This document shows, piece after piece, positions 44,252 through 54,400 of a stretch of DNA of 64,000 nucleotides. The DNA lies in assembly GCF_013410875.1 (NCBI RefSeq), contig NZ_JACCCU010000001.1, forward strand, positions 1,116,001-1,180,000, in the 5' to 3' direction. The notes beneath the pieces were generated by a model. That model searched no databases. It was not told the DNA's origin and saw nothing but the letters and a program-made list of their open reading frames with translations. The stretch is from Tunturiibacter empetritectus. GTDB lineage: Bacteria > Acidobacteriota > Terriglobia > Terriglobales > Acidobacteriaceae. The translations under genes were made by a program, and so were the position numbers. Each line of letters starts with the position of its first letter. Within the stretch, counting starts at the first letter, position 1.

Positions 44252-46912
44252 GTGAAACGCACCCAATTCCTCTCCTGGAAACGCTTGGCCGCAAAACTAT
44301 CCTTGGTTCTTCTTCTAACCACGCTCTCCCCGCGTTCCTACGCGCAGCAATCTGCAACCATCACCGGCACAATTCTCGATCCCAAGGGAAACGTAGTCTC
44401 CGGCGCGTTCATCGCCGTCACCAGTGAAGCCTCTACGCAAGCTCACAAAGCCACCGCCGACGGCCAGGGTCACTTCTCCGTCAGCGGTCTGCCCGCCGGC
44501 AAATATAACGTCCAGGTCACGGCGCCAGGCTTTGCCTCCGCCGCACGAACCGGCCTGCAGCTTGCAGAGGGCCAGTCGCAGGATCTATCCCTCGCGCTCA
44601 CCATCGGCAACGTCTCCGAGCAGGTCAACGTCGAAGCCAACGCCTCCAACTCGCTCGCCGCGCAACACGCCCCGCTCGACGCCCTCCTCAGCGCCACCTC
44701 CGCGCGCACCGAGATCTCCTCCACCTACATTCAGAACTACGCCTCGCCCATCGCCGACTTCGGCGAGCTCACCCAGATGGTCCCCGGCACCTTCACCCAG
44801 AGCCAGAACGGCGTCGGCCTAGGCCAGAGCACCACGACCTTCCGCGGCTTCCCCGATGGCAACTTCGACATCGACTTCGACGGCGTCCCCTTCTTCGACA
44901 CCAACACTCCCAGCCACCACTCCTGGGCCTTCTTCCCCTCGCAGTGGATCGGCAGCATCGACTTCGACCGCAGCCCCGGCTCAGCCTCCACCATCGGACC
45001 CACGCCCTTCGGCGGCTCTATCCACCTTCTCTCGAAGGATCTCTTCACCAATCAAAACATCCATGGCGGCGTCTCCTACGGCTCCTTCAACACCTTCCTC
45101 TTCGACGGCGCATACAACTCCGGCAACTTCGGCGGTGACAGCAAAAAGTCAAATCTCTTCGTAGACGTGCACCACACCTCGTCCGACGGCTACCAGACCC
45201 TGAACCTCCAAAATCGAAACGCCGGCTCGCTTAAGTATCAATATCAGCTCTCGGCCAAGACCGTCCTCACCGGCTTCAGCGGTGTCGTCTGGGTCGATGC
45301 CAACACCCCCAACCTCGCCTCCACCCGTCAACAACTCATCACCCACGGCGACAACTACCTTTTGCAGAAGACCGACACCACCCAGGCCAACTACTATCTC
45401 TACAACTACTACCATGTGCCCACCGACTTCGAGTACGTCGGCGTAGACTCCGAGCTCGGCCGCGGCTGGCGCGTCGACGTCAAACCCTACACCTACAACT
45501 ACGACAACTCCGAGTACTATTCCAAGCAGCCCAAGGGCGGTGCACCGATCAATCCCGTCAACTGTGCCCAGACCTCGACCGTGGCCAAGGGCATCAGCCC
45601 CTGCGCCGTCGACAAGTACAACAGCTACCGCAAGTACGGCGAAACCTCCGCCGTCAGCCAGACCTCAAAGTACGGCGTCTTCCGCACCGGCCTCTGGTAC
45701 GAGTGGGCTAACACCAATCGTCATCAGACTCCCTCCAATCCCTTCACCAAAGTCGACGACGTTCTCCCCAACTTCAACGAAACCTACCAGACCAACGCCT
45801 TCCAGCCCTACGGCGAATACGAATTCCACGCCACCCGCAAGCTCACCGTCACCGCCGGTCTCAAGTTCGCGTACTACACCATGGGATTCAAGCAGTACGC
45901 AGACAATGGCGGCAAGATCGGCAGCATCGGCGGCAAACCCTTCATCTTCAACCATGCCAACTACACCTCCTGGCTCCCTTCAGTTGACGGCAACTATCGC
46001 ATCCTGCCCAACTGGTCTGTCTACGGTCAATACGCCACCGGCAGTGTCATCCCTCCCACCAGCGTCTTCGACGTAGCCGGTGGACAGGTCGCCGTCCCAC
46101 CCAAGCCGCAGACCAACACCACCTATCAGACCGGAACGGTACTCAAGCTGAAGCGTGTCACCTTCGACGCCGACTACTATCACATTCACTTCCAAAACGG
46201 CTTCTCCTCCACCGTCGATAACTCGGGCGATGCACAGACTGGTGAAACCATCTACTTTGCCTCGCCCGACTCCGTCACCCAGGGCGTCGAGTTCGAAGGC
46301 AACCTCTACCTCGGTCTCGGACTCAGCGCCTATCTCAACGCCACTCGAGGCACAGCCAAATACACAGGCAGCCTCACGGTCAACAGTCCTGCAGGCTCCG
46401 CCTTAAATCCGCTCGTCGTCCAGGCTCCCTCGGGTCTGTGGGTCGCCGGAACACCCTCTGACACCGAATCCGAAGGCGTCACCTATCAGAATCATCAATG
46501 GAATCTCAGCATCTTCAACAAGCGTGTCGGTTCGCAGTGGGAGGACAATGGTGCCTACCACAACCAGCAGCGCGTCGACGCCTTCTCCGGCACCGATGCC
46601 TACATCAACTACACCATCCGCAACGAGTCACGCTTCAACCAGACTAAGTTTCGGCTGAGCTTCACCAATCTCTTCGACTCTCACAACCAGACCAGCGACA
46701 CCCTGGGTGGAGCGCTCGTCACCAAGACCTTCACCTCCGGCGGCTTCAAGTACACCGATCCCTTCAACGCAACCACCACCACCTCCACCGCCTTCCCCTC
46801 GGGAGCGCCCACCGGCTTCGCCAACGGAGTCAACCTCGCCGACAACCCAACCCTTATGCCAGGAAGAAGCGTCATCCTCTCCGTGATCTTTGGCTACTCT
46901 CCAAAGCACTAA
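44252..46912 (+). CDS. TonB-dependent receptor downstream of PAP2
   Basis: 886 residues from GTG 44252, with ggagg seven bases before; the frame is open from TTG 44192 but that start overlaps the PAP2 stop. Signal peptide (LAAKLSLVLLLTTLSPRSYA), carboxypeptidase-regulatory domain (ITGTILDPKGNVVSGAFIAV), plug domain (SPIADFGELTQMVPGTFTQS, GFPDGNFDIDFDGVPFFDTN), and barrel. It differs from the other receptors here: shorter, with a siderophore-receptor-like plug rather than the Oar type. The substrate may be an organophosphate or metal chelate, judging only by the neighbouring phosphatase. Confidence 0.9.
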   Translation: MKRTQFLSWKRLAAKLSLVLLLTTLSPRSYAQQSATITGTILDPKGNVVSGAFIAVTSEASTQAHKATADGQGHFSVSGLPAGKYNVQVTAPGFASAARTGLQLAEGQSQDLSLALTIGNVSEQVNVEANASNSLAAQHAPLDALLSATSARTEISSTYIQNYASPIADFGELTQMVPGTFTQSQNGVGLGQSTTTFRGFPDGNFDIDFDGVPFFDTNTPSHHSWAFFPSQWIGSIDFDRSPGSASTIGPTPFGGSIHLLSKDLFTNQNIHGGVSYGSFNTFLFDGAYNSGNFGGDSKKSNLFVDVHHTSSDGYQTLNLQNRNAGSLKYQYQLSAKTVLTGFSGVVWVDANTPNLASTRQQLITHGDNYLLQKTDTTQANYYLYNYYHVPTDFEYVGVDSELGRGWRVDVKPYTYNYDNSEYYSKQPKGGAPINPVNCAQTSTVAKGISPCAVDKYNSYRKYGETSAVSQTSKYGVFRTGLWYEWANTNRHQTPSNPFTKVDDVLPNFNETYQTNAFQPYGEYEFHATRKLTVTAGLKFAYYTMGFKQYADNGGKIGSIGGKPFIFNHANYTSWLPSVDGNYRILPNWSVYGQYATGSVIPPTSVFDVAGGQVAVPPKPQTNTTYQTGTVLKLKRVTFDADYYHIHFQNGFSSTVDNSGDAQTGETIYFASPDSVTQGVEFEGNLYLGLGLSAYLNATRGTAKYTGSLTVNSPAGSALNPLVVQAPSGLWVAGTPSDTESEGVTYQNHQWNLSIFNKRVGSQWEDNGAYHNQQRVDAFSGTDAYINYTIRNESRFNQTKFRLSFTNLFDSHNQTSDTLGGALVTKTFTSGGFKYTDPFNATTTTSTAFPSGAPTGFANGVNLADNPTLMPGRSVILSVIFGYSPKH

Positions 46913-46948
46913 GGTTCCTTCCCAACTTCAACGAGAGCTTCCATCACG

Positions 46949-46986
46949 GCCGTGTCGGCGAGTCTCCAACCGGCACGGCCTCTTTT
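46949..46986 (+). terminator. terminator after the receptor
   Basis: ggccgtgtcgg pairs with ccggcacggcc (10 of 11), followed by tcttttt. The inverted repeat and T run end the receptor transcript 37 bases after its stop. Confidence 0.8.
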
Positions 46987-47050
46987 TCATCACCATTCAA
47001 CTTTGCCCTTTCGCTCGCCATAAAATGGAAGCAGTTCAAAAGGACTTCCC

Positions 47051-47656
47051 ATGCGTTCTCTCTCGGTAGTTCTCCTCGCGATCTCTGCTCTCAGCTCTGT
47101 CTCCTTCCAGCCGGCGCCGGTGCAGCAGCCCCAGGACCATCTCCAGGACCATCTCGCCAACAACACGGTCCTCATCATCCGTCACTCGGAGAAGCCCGAG
47201 ACCGGCAACGGTCTATCCGCCCAGGGTGAAGAGCGCGCTCGCCTCTACATCAAATACTTCCAGCCCTTTCAGGATCAGCAGCCGCCCATCGAAGTCGATA
47301 GCCTCTACGCCGGAGCCGACTCCAAAAGCAGCATCCGCCCCAGGCTAACCCTCGAGCCGCTCAGCAAAGCTACCAACCTCCCCATCAACTCCTCCATCAG
47401 CTCAAAGGACTCCGCCGCCCTCGTCGCCGAACTCAGATCTCATCCGCACGGCCACTGCCCGCTCATCTCTTGGCGTCACGGCGACATGCCCGCCCTCCTC
47501 ACCGCCTTCGGAGCATCGCCGGATAAACTCCTCCCCAATGGCCGCTGGCCCGATGACGTCTACGATTGGGTCGTAGTCCTGACCATGGGGCCCAGCGGTC
47601 AGCTCGTATCGCAAAAGCTCGTTCACGAGCAACTCATGCTAAAGCTCATCCGCTAA
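47051..47656 (+). CDS. exported histidine-phosphatase-superfamily protein
   Basis: 201 residues. Signal peptide (LSVVLLAISALSSVSF), then VLIIRHSEKPETGNGLSAQG with the catalytic RH motif, and a later ISWRHGDMPALL that supplies a second His. It is smaller than phytases and lacks their long insertion. The family covers phosphatases acting on small molecules or proteins; the signal peptide places this one outside the cytosol. With the PAP2 enzyme it would make a phosphate-release set. Substrate not known. Confidence 0.75.
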   Translation: MRSLSVVLLAISALSSVSFQPAPVQQPQDHLQDHLANNTVLIIRHSEKPETGNGLSAQGEERARLYIKYFQPFQDQQPPIEVDSLYAGADSKSSIRPRLTLEPLSKATNLPINSSISSKDSAALVAELRSHPHGHCPLISWRHGDMPALLTAFGASPDKLLPNGRWPDDVYDWVVVLTMGPSGQLVSQKLVHEQLMLKLIR

Positions 47657-47858
47657 CTTCATCCTGCCACCATCGAGAAGTTAGTAGTCGCTAACGCCAG
47701 TGTTGCAGAGAAATGAGTTACTGAAAGAGTCACAAAATTTTTGTTGAACACATCAAGGTCCCGTCTTGCCACGGCGCATCTATATACAACGTCGAAGCCT
47801 GAAACGGCCTCTCACACCGTGAACGAATCTCGCGGCTAAGCCGCAACATGGAGAACCG

Positions 47859-48368
47859 ATGAAAAACACCACGCAGTGGATCTGTTGTGCGACGCTGGGC
47901 CTTGCGGCAACTCTTATTCCAGCCAAAGCCAAAGCCGCAACAGACGACGACAAGAAGTTCCTCGCGACCGCCGCGCAGTCCGACCAGAATGAGATCGCTC
48001 TCAGCCAGCTGGCGGACCAGAAGGGCACAAATCCCGCGGTAAAAGCATTCGCCGGCAAGATGGTCAAAGAACACACGAACATGACCGAAAGTATGAAACC
48101 CTTCGCCGATTCGTGGGGCCTTACACCTCCGAGCGGCCCCGATGCTGACCACCAGAAAGAACTCGATAAGCTCAATGGTCTCTCTGGGAATGACTTCGAT
48201 AAGGAGTACATGAGCCAGATGGTGACCGATCACTCAAAAGCGCTAAGCGCCTTTACCTCCGAAGCAAAAGACACCAAAGACGTGAAATTTCGCGCCGCGG
48301 TCATCAAAGGAAAGACAGCCGTAGCCGCCCACAAGAACATGGCTTACGACCTGAAAAAGAAGCTGTAG
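47859..48368 (+). CDS. DUF4142 exported protein
   Basis: 169 residues. Signal peptide (WICCATLGLAATLIPAKAKA), then the all-helical DUF4142 domain: FLATAAQSDQNEIALSQLAD, VKAFAGKMVKEHTNMTESMK, DKEYMSQMVTDHSKALSAF. Ferritin-like helical bundle with conserved His (KEHTNM, TDHSKA). DUF4142 proteins are periplasmic and often stress-related, with no settled function. Confidence 0.88.
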   Translation: MKNTTQWICCATLGLAATLIPAKAKAATDDDKKFLATAAQSDQNEIALSQLADQKGTNPAVKAFAGKMVKEHTNMTESMKPFADSWGLTPPSGPDADHQKELDKLNGLSGNDFDKEYMSQMVTDHSKALSAFTSEAKDTKDVKFRAAVIKGKTAVAAHKNMAYDLKKKL

Positions 48369-48400
48369 GGAAGTTGTAGAGTGATTCAGCTCAAACAAGG

Positions 48401-48439
48401 AATGCCCATCCCTGCCACCGAGGCGCAGGGGTGGGCATT
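48401..48439. terminator. hairpin between convergent genes
   Basis: aatgcccatccctgc pairs with gcaggggtgggcatt (14 of 15) with a 9-base loop. No long T run follows on the plus strand, so it may act as a bidirectional terminator for the DUF4142 gene and the convergent gene. Confidence 0.65.
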
Positions 48440-48527
48440 TGCCGTATAGATCGCCTGCCTTTCAGGCATCCACAAAGCGTGTGAAAGTTTTCATTTCATT
48501 TTTGAAATGATCTGTAGAGCACTTGGG

Positions 48528-48914
48528 CTAGGCCAGATAGCCCGACACCGTTACAAACAGCGTACCCGTTGAGCTACCCGGCGGACTGGTCGCCGTTACA
48601 GAGATCGTTGTCCCCGGATCGGCGTACAGGCGGACCGCCTGCAGAGCGACATAAAAGTCATAGCCATTGGAACTCTGGGCGTACGCAAAGGTCAGCGGAA
48701 CAAACAAAGTGACACTCACGCCCCCGCAGATGTAGTTCACGAAGGCCTCAAGTTTGCTCCCCGGTGGAGTCACATCCAATTGGAGACTCAGCGTCTCGAC
48801 GACCAGGTGCCCCCCGGCTGGCACTGCGACCGAGGGTGACCCGGTGGCTCCAAAAGGACTGGCCGGCAGCCCCGGCGCGGAAGTAACGGCATTGACCACA
48901 TCGACCTTCTCCAT
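48528..48914 (-). CDS. beta-rich hypothetical protein (128 aa)
   Basis: 128 residues from the ATG of MEKVDVVNAVTSAPG, with ggagg six bases before. No signal peptide and no recognised domain; alternating hydrophobic and polar residues (HLVVETLSLQLDV, SVTLFVPLTFAYA, GTLFVTVSGYLA) suggest a small beta-sandwich. Function unknown. Isolated minus-strand gene. Confidence 0.6.
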   Translation of the reverse strand: MEKVDVVNAVTSAPGLPASPFGATGSPSVAVPAGGHLVVETLSLQLDVTPPGSKLEAFVNYICGGVSVTLFVPLTFAYAQSSNGYDFYVALQAVRLYADPGTTISVTATSPPGSSTGTLFVTVSGYLA

Positions 48915-49233
48915 GAACGCCTCCAAAGACACAAACTGTGTTCTGGGCCCGGTCGCACTACCATACCAAAACTCACCGAAACCTCCCCCGAAGTGGGAAG
49001 CCCCAAATAAATCTCAAATCCGTGTCACAATTTTAGCGCCCGAAATAGTGACTGCTAAAACACCACATCCACCACGCAAAACACCACAGCTTCACCACCA
49101 AAACACCACGTCAAAACACCCGATTTCTCCAAAACCCCTAGGAAAATCGCAAAATATCCTCGCGCAGAAAAAACTGGATTCTACCGCCCAGTTAAACCAC
49201 AAACACGCTCCCCGCGCCTCAGCGAGTAGGCCT
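48915..49233. repeat. intergenic region with aaaacaccac repeats
   Basis: Upstream of the beta-rich gene and downstream of the response regulator. Within it aaaacaccac occurs at 49057, 49078 and 49100, and aaaacacc at 49113: spacings 21, 22 and 13. Copies are separated by Cys-rich-looking ccacc spacers. It is too short and irregular for a CRISPR array and has no leader or cas genes. Confidence 0.6.
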
Positions 49234-49944
49234 TCATGCCGATTCGTCCCCGGCGTCCTTGAAGCTGCCATACTCCAGCACAAGCCGATAACCCCGATTG
49301 CGCAGATTCTCAATTGTGGGCGGATTTGACCCCTCTCCAAGCTTCCGTCTCAAATTCGAAACATGCGCCTCAATCACATTGGAGTGATGCACCCAGTTGA
49401 AGTCGTACATATGCTCCAACAGCTCTCGCTTGGAGACGATTGCGCGCGGCCGATGCATCAGGTACTCGAGAATCCGATACTCCATGGGAGAGAGCACAAT
49501 CGGGTTGCCCGCACGAAAGACGCTCTGGTCCCCGGTGTGCAGCTCCAGATCGCCCAGCCGCAGCGCAGGACTCGCCATCCCTTTGCCCCGGCGAATCAGC
49601 GCCTTTGCCCGCGCAATCACCTCTCCCAGGTCGAAGGGTTTGCTCAAATAATCATCCGCTCCGCTGTTCAGCAGTTGAATAATTGAAGACCGTTCGCTGC
49701 GCGCCGTCAGAATCAGTACTGCAGTGCTATCGCCTCGTTCGCGAAGCCGGCGAAGCACCGTCATGCCATCCAGCCCCGGCAGCATTAGATCGAGAATGAT
49801 CAGGTCGTAACAGGCATTCTCAGCCAGATCCAGCCCCGTCTGCCCATCCTCCGCATGGTCCACCGCGAAGCCCGGCCCATCGCGCAGAGCATGCGCCACG
49901 TTTTCAGCCAGGCGAATCTCGTCTTCAACCAGTAGGACACGCAT
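49234..49944 (-). CDS. orphan OmpR-family response regulator
   Basis: 236 residues. Receiver: EDE near residue 8, Asp52 in ILDLMLPGLDG, Thr in LILTARSE, Lys in YLSKPF. Winged helix: LSPMEYRILEYLMHRPRAIV, HVSNLRRKLG, IENLRNRGYRLV. No sensor kinase is adjacent on either side, so it must pair with one elsewhere or work with a non-cognate kinase. The tail GSFKDAGDESA is short. Downstream lies the repeat-rich region. Confidence 0.9.
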   Translation of the reverse strand: MRVLLVEDEIRLAENVAHALRDGPGFAVDHAEDGQTGLDLAENACYDLIILDLMLPGLDGMTVLRRLRERGDSTAVLILTARSERSSIIQLLNSGADDYLSKPFDLGEVIARAKALIRRGKGMASPALRLGDLELHTGDQSVFRAGNPIVLSPMEYRILEYLMHRPRAIVSKRELLEHMYDFNWVHHSNVIEAHVSNLRRKLGEGSNPPTIENLRNRGYRLVLEYGSFKDAGDESA

Positions 49945-50024
49945 GAATAGATCTCAACACATAAAGCTTAAGACAGCCTGAAGCTGTCCCTCGGCAAGTG
50001 ATTTTTCGACAGCGTACAGGCCGA

Positions 50025-51275
50025 TCAACCGGCTTTGGCGCGGAAGCTTCTTCCACGTCTCTCCGGTCCTAGAGCAAAGATAAACAGCAGCATCACAATC
50101 ACTAAAACTTCAAAGATCGTAAGTGCTAGAGGATACCCCAGGTGATCGCGCAGGAGAAACTCGATCGACACCGCCGGCGACGCGATCAACACCCCAAGCT
50201 GATACACAAAGCCAGGGAACAGGCTGCGCACCGAATCCGGAGAGAGTTCGTTCAGGTGTGCCGGAATCACCCCAAAGGCTCCCTGCACTCCGGTCTGCAT
50301 CAGATACGATCCAACCACCAGCACCAGGACCGTCCCGCCAAACGCCCAAGCCGGAATCGCCGCAAGGCTGACAACCAGCGCGATCATAATTGCACGCCGC
50401 CTGCCTACGCGTTCCGAGAGATACCCAAAGAAGACCGCTCCCGTGATAGCTCCGATGTTGTAGATAATCGGAATCCCATAGAGCGGCTTCATGCCCAGCA
50501 CCAGCGAGCTCCCGATGGAAGGAATGCTCTTCAGAAAGTCGGGATAGAGATCCTGCGTTCCATGCGACAGGCACGACATCACAACCATCACCAGCAGGAG
50601 ATACGAGAAACTCCCCATGTGCTGAAAGAGTGTCTTGAAGATCGTTGTGACCGAGCCCATGCGGTGCAGCTTCCACGCCTCAGACTCCGGCGACAGCAGT
50701 GTCAGCACAACGATCACCGCCGCCATCAACGTCCCCACCAGAAACATCGCGTGCCAGCCCAGGTGCGGCATTATCGTCAACATCCCCACTGCCGCCAGAA
50801 GATATCCGAACGGATAGCCTCCCTGCATCATGCCGGAGAGAAGACCCCGCAGCTTTCTCGGCGCATTCTCCATCGCGAACGAAGCCCCGATGCCCCAGTA
50901 ACCGCCCATGCCAATCCCATACAGAGCTCGCATCGCGACAAAGAATCCGTAGTTAGGAGAGAATCCGCTCAGAACCGTGACAATCGAAAAGTAGACGACG
51001 CACAGCATCAGCGGCTTCCTGCGTCCAAACCGGTCAGCCAGTGCTCCAAAGATCAGCGCGCCCACCGGACGCATCGCCAGCGTGATCGAAATCGTAAAGA
51101 CAATGGCTCTCTTCTCCACCTGAAAGTGGCTCGCCAGAGTGTCGAACAGAAAGACAATGACAAAAAAGTCGAAGGCGTCCAGCACCCAACCAAGCAGGCC
51201 GGAGGCCACCGCGAACTGCCAGCCGGGCGTGCTTTGCTCCTCTTGCGAATAGGTCAACTCGTCTTCAATATGCAT
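50025..51275 (-). CDS. MFS transporter, SHS (sialate/lactate:H+) type
   Basis: 416 residues, twelve predicted helices. Motifs of the SHS/Jen1-like group: SGLLGWVLDAFDFFVIVFLF, ALIFGALADRFGRRKPLML, MGGYWGIGASFAMENAPRKL and RGLLSGMMQGGYPFGYLLA. The Asp in LDAFDF is conserved for proton coupling. The family imports monocarboxylates such as lactate or pyruvate, in some bacteria sialic acid, with protons. The substrate is not determined by the sequence. It is followed by an orphan regulator gene in the same direction, 80 bases away. Confidence 0.88.
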   Translation of the reverse strand: MHIEDELTYSQEEQSTPGWQFAVASGLLGWVLDAFDFFVIVFLFDTLASHFQVEKRAIVFTISITLAMRPVGALIFGALADRFGRRKPLMLCVVYFSIVTVLSGFSPNYGFFVAMRALYGIGMGGYWGIGASFAMENAPRKLRGLLSGMMQGGYPFGYLLAAVGMLTIMPHLGWHAMFLVGTLMAAVIVVLTLLSPESEAWKLHRMGSVTTIFKTLFQHMGSFSYLLLVMVVMSCLSHGTQDLYPDFLKSIPSIGSSLVLGMKPLYGIPIIYNIGAITGAVFFGYLSERVGRRRAIMIALVVSLAAIPAWAFGGTVLVLVVGSYLMQTGVQGAFGVIPAHLNELSPDSVRSLFPGFVYQLGVLIASPAVSIEFLLRDHLGYPLALTIFEVLVIVMLLFIFALGPERRGRSFRAKAG

Positions 51276-51430
51276 GCAAGGCCCTCGCTGGCATGGATGT
51301 TGCCGGCGTCTGCAGTACCCCAGCAGACTTCTATGCTAAAACTGCGTTTTCTACTCGGAACAGAGGATGGGGAGAAAACCATCGAAGAGAAAAGCGCGAC
51401 GGCGTCTCGTGTCCGCCATCGCGCTTAGGG

Positions 51431-54400
51431 TTAGAAGACAAACTTCGCTCCAAGTTGAATCTGCCGGGAGCTAGAAGAGGTTTGATTGAGAGCCGTGGGA
51501 AGAGAGCTTCCATCAAAGTCGTAGACAGAGTTGTTTTGCCCGAAGGTGTTCAAGAAGCCGGGAGAGAGGTAGTTCGTGTGGTTGAGTATGTTGAAGAACT
51601 CCGCCCGGAACTGCACGTTGAAGGCGTCCGATATTCGCGGCACCTTGGTGTTCTTGAAGAGAGAAAAATCGACAGTCGTCAGATGCGGACCATAGAAGCT
51701 GTTGCGCCCCGAGTTGCCGACAACGTTAGAGCAGAATTGACGCCCCGAAGGAGCCGCAGGTCCGGAATAGTTGAGGAAGGAGTTAGGCGCACATCCCAGA
51801 GGATTCGCAGCAGTCGCAACTCCAAGCGATAACGGCGCCGTCGGTGGCGTAAAGCAGTTGTTATTGATGTAGGCCAATCCCTTTCCGCCGGTTGGCTTGC
51901 AACCGGGAAGCACATCCGCAAAGTCCATGGAGTAGTCGCCGTTGAAGCCCGTTCCGAGCGGGTCATTTCCTCCTCCTACGGTTACCGTGAAAGGTGCGCC
52001 CGTCTCAGCCGTAACGATGCTTCCAATCTCCCACCCGTGGACTGCGAAGTTTGCAAAAGAAGAAGAGAAGTTCGGCGCTGGAATCTCCCAGATGAAGTTG
52101 CCAGTCAACACCTGTCTGATGTCGAAGTCGCAAGCCCCAACCCTCGCCTGCTTGAAAGACAGAAGAGGAACAGCGATCGAATTCAAATAGGTGTCACCCG
52201 TAACCGGAGCGGAGCTAAGGTCGCGGCATTTGCTGAACGTGTAAGACAACTGCCCCTGGATGCCGTGATCGGCCGCCTTCTTCAGTTGAGATTGAAATGC
52301 CTCATAACTAGCTGCCCCATCGAACAACACAGGACGAATCCCAGCGCCGCCGCCCCAGTTGGAGTCGACCCGCGTGCCCGTCTGACTGCTGGAGCAAGTA
52401 CCTCCTGCGCCTAGAGAAGACGGGTCACAGGGGAAGACGATGCCGACCCCGCTCACCACGGTCCCTGGTACAAGGTTGACATCGTCCGCTGCCGCTGACA
52501 GGTGGAGCGAGCGAGAGCCCACATAGCCGAGGGTCATCATGAACCCCTGCCCCAGGTCTTGTTGGACATTGACGTTCCAGTTATAAACGGCTGCGCGCTT
52601 TGGATGAATGTCAATGTAACGATTTCGAATCTTTTGCTGGTTGAAGTTGACATTGCCGTCGATCACACCAGTCCCCAGCGTTGCGTTCGGATCGGCGCCA
52701 ATAATCTGGAAGGGAGCGGTCGCGGCCGTATTCAACCCAAACTCATAAGGCAGAGGGAGCACGTCGAACATTCCGAAGGCTCCACGCACCGCTGTCTTTC
52801 CGGTGCGAAACGGATCCCACGAAAATCCCACGCGCGGCTCAAAGTTCTTGGTCGTCGGGTTCGACGAGATGGGACTGTCCACGCCCACCGGTCCGCACGC
52901 CGTGCTGCTGGCACCGCAGTTGACCAGCGTCGTAATCTCCTGGAAGCCCGCGGACGCCACCGTATAACCATTCACCGTGTAACCGGGTACCTTATTCGCA
53001 TCGGTGGGTTTGGTCGTCGCCTCGTAGCGCAGTCCCAGATTCAGAGTGAAGTTCTTGCTTACAGTCCAGTCGTCCTGAACATAGCCAGCAAAAAGACTCT
53101 CACGCAGACCCACCTCGGTCGATCCACCCGGAGCAAGCGCATTCAGCTGATCCGCCTGGTTGCTCAAAAACTTCGCCAGCGTGGAATACGTGTTCATCCT
53201 TCCATTCGGGCTAAGCTGTTCGAGCACGTTGTACCGCATCCGCTCAAACCCGAAGCCCAGCTTGATCGAGTGAGTGCCCTTCGTCAGGAACGCGTCGTCA
53301 TAGATCTGACCTGAAGTCCACGCGTGGTTGAACTTATTAAATCCATTCAGCCCGTAAGCCGTCGTAAGGCCGGCGACCGGCAGCTGCGGCGGCGCCTTCG
53401 ACCCCGGCGCAATCGCAAGCGCAGCGTCCGTCGCTACAGCGTTGCCGGAGACAGGCGTATTGATCTTACCGATAATCCGGCTGACGCCGCCTCGCACCGT
53501 GTTGGCGAACGAAGGGTTGAAGACGTGAGTCTCCTCCGCGGTATAGAGCTGCCTCCGGGAGAAGACACTGTGCACCGCATTATTAAGCGGATCAGCCTGC
53601 GTCTGCGGCCCCGAATCGAAGAAATAAGTCGCATCAAGATTGTCACGATTAGAGATCTTCTGATCGAAGCGGGTGATGACATAGTTCTCCGACGCATGCG
53701 TAGGCGTCGACACATTGAGCGATTGAATCCCGTTCAAGTCAGGCGCGCCCGCAGGAGCCACCGGCCACAACGCAAGGTACGGAACAATCGCAGGCACCGC
53801 GGCTGCTCTCGAGGCAGCGTCCGGGACATGGATCGTGCCCGAGCTCGACTGGCTCTGCCGAATCCCCTCGTAGTCCACGAAGATGAAACTATGGTCTTTG
53901 ACGATGGGCGCGCCCGCGGAACCGCCAAACTGTAGCCGGCGGAACGAGGGAATCTTGGGACCATCAAAGTAGTTGCGTGCATCGAAGATGCTATCGCGAT
54001 CGAAGAAGTACGCCGTCCCATGAATCTCGTTCGTACCAGACTTCGTGATCGCATTAATAACCGCGCCAGAGGTACGCCCATACTCCGCCGTATAGTTCGC
54101 GGTCAGCACCGAGAACTCGCCGATCGCATCAACGCCAAGATTCACTCCCGTCGCCCCGCCCGGTGCCGCATTCGAGTAGTCATTGGTCACCATGCCGTTC
54201 ACCCGGTAGGTATTCTCGTTGGCGCGATGCCCGCCATCGCTCAACTGATTACCAAACCCACGGTTTCCCTTGTTCGCGCTAAAGCCGGTAGTCGCCTGAT
54301 TCGGAATGCTGACAACTCCAGGCTCCAGCGTCGCCAGCGAGGTCCAGTCCCGGCCGTTCAGCGGCAGCTCCCGCACTGTCCTCGAATCCACCGTCGCACT

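Noticed and set aside
49057..49121. CRISPR-like array
   Set aside because: Units are 10 bp with spacers of 3-12 bp, irregular, and there are no cas genes or leader.
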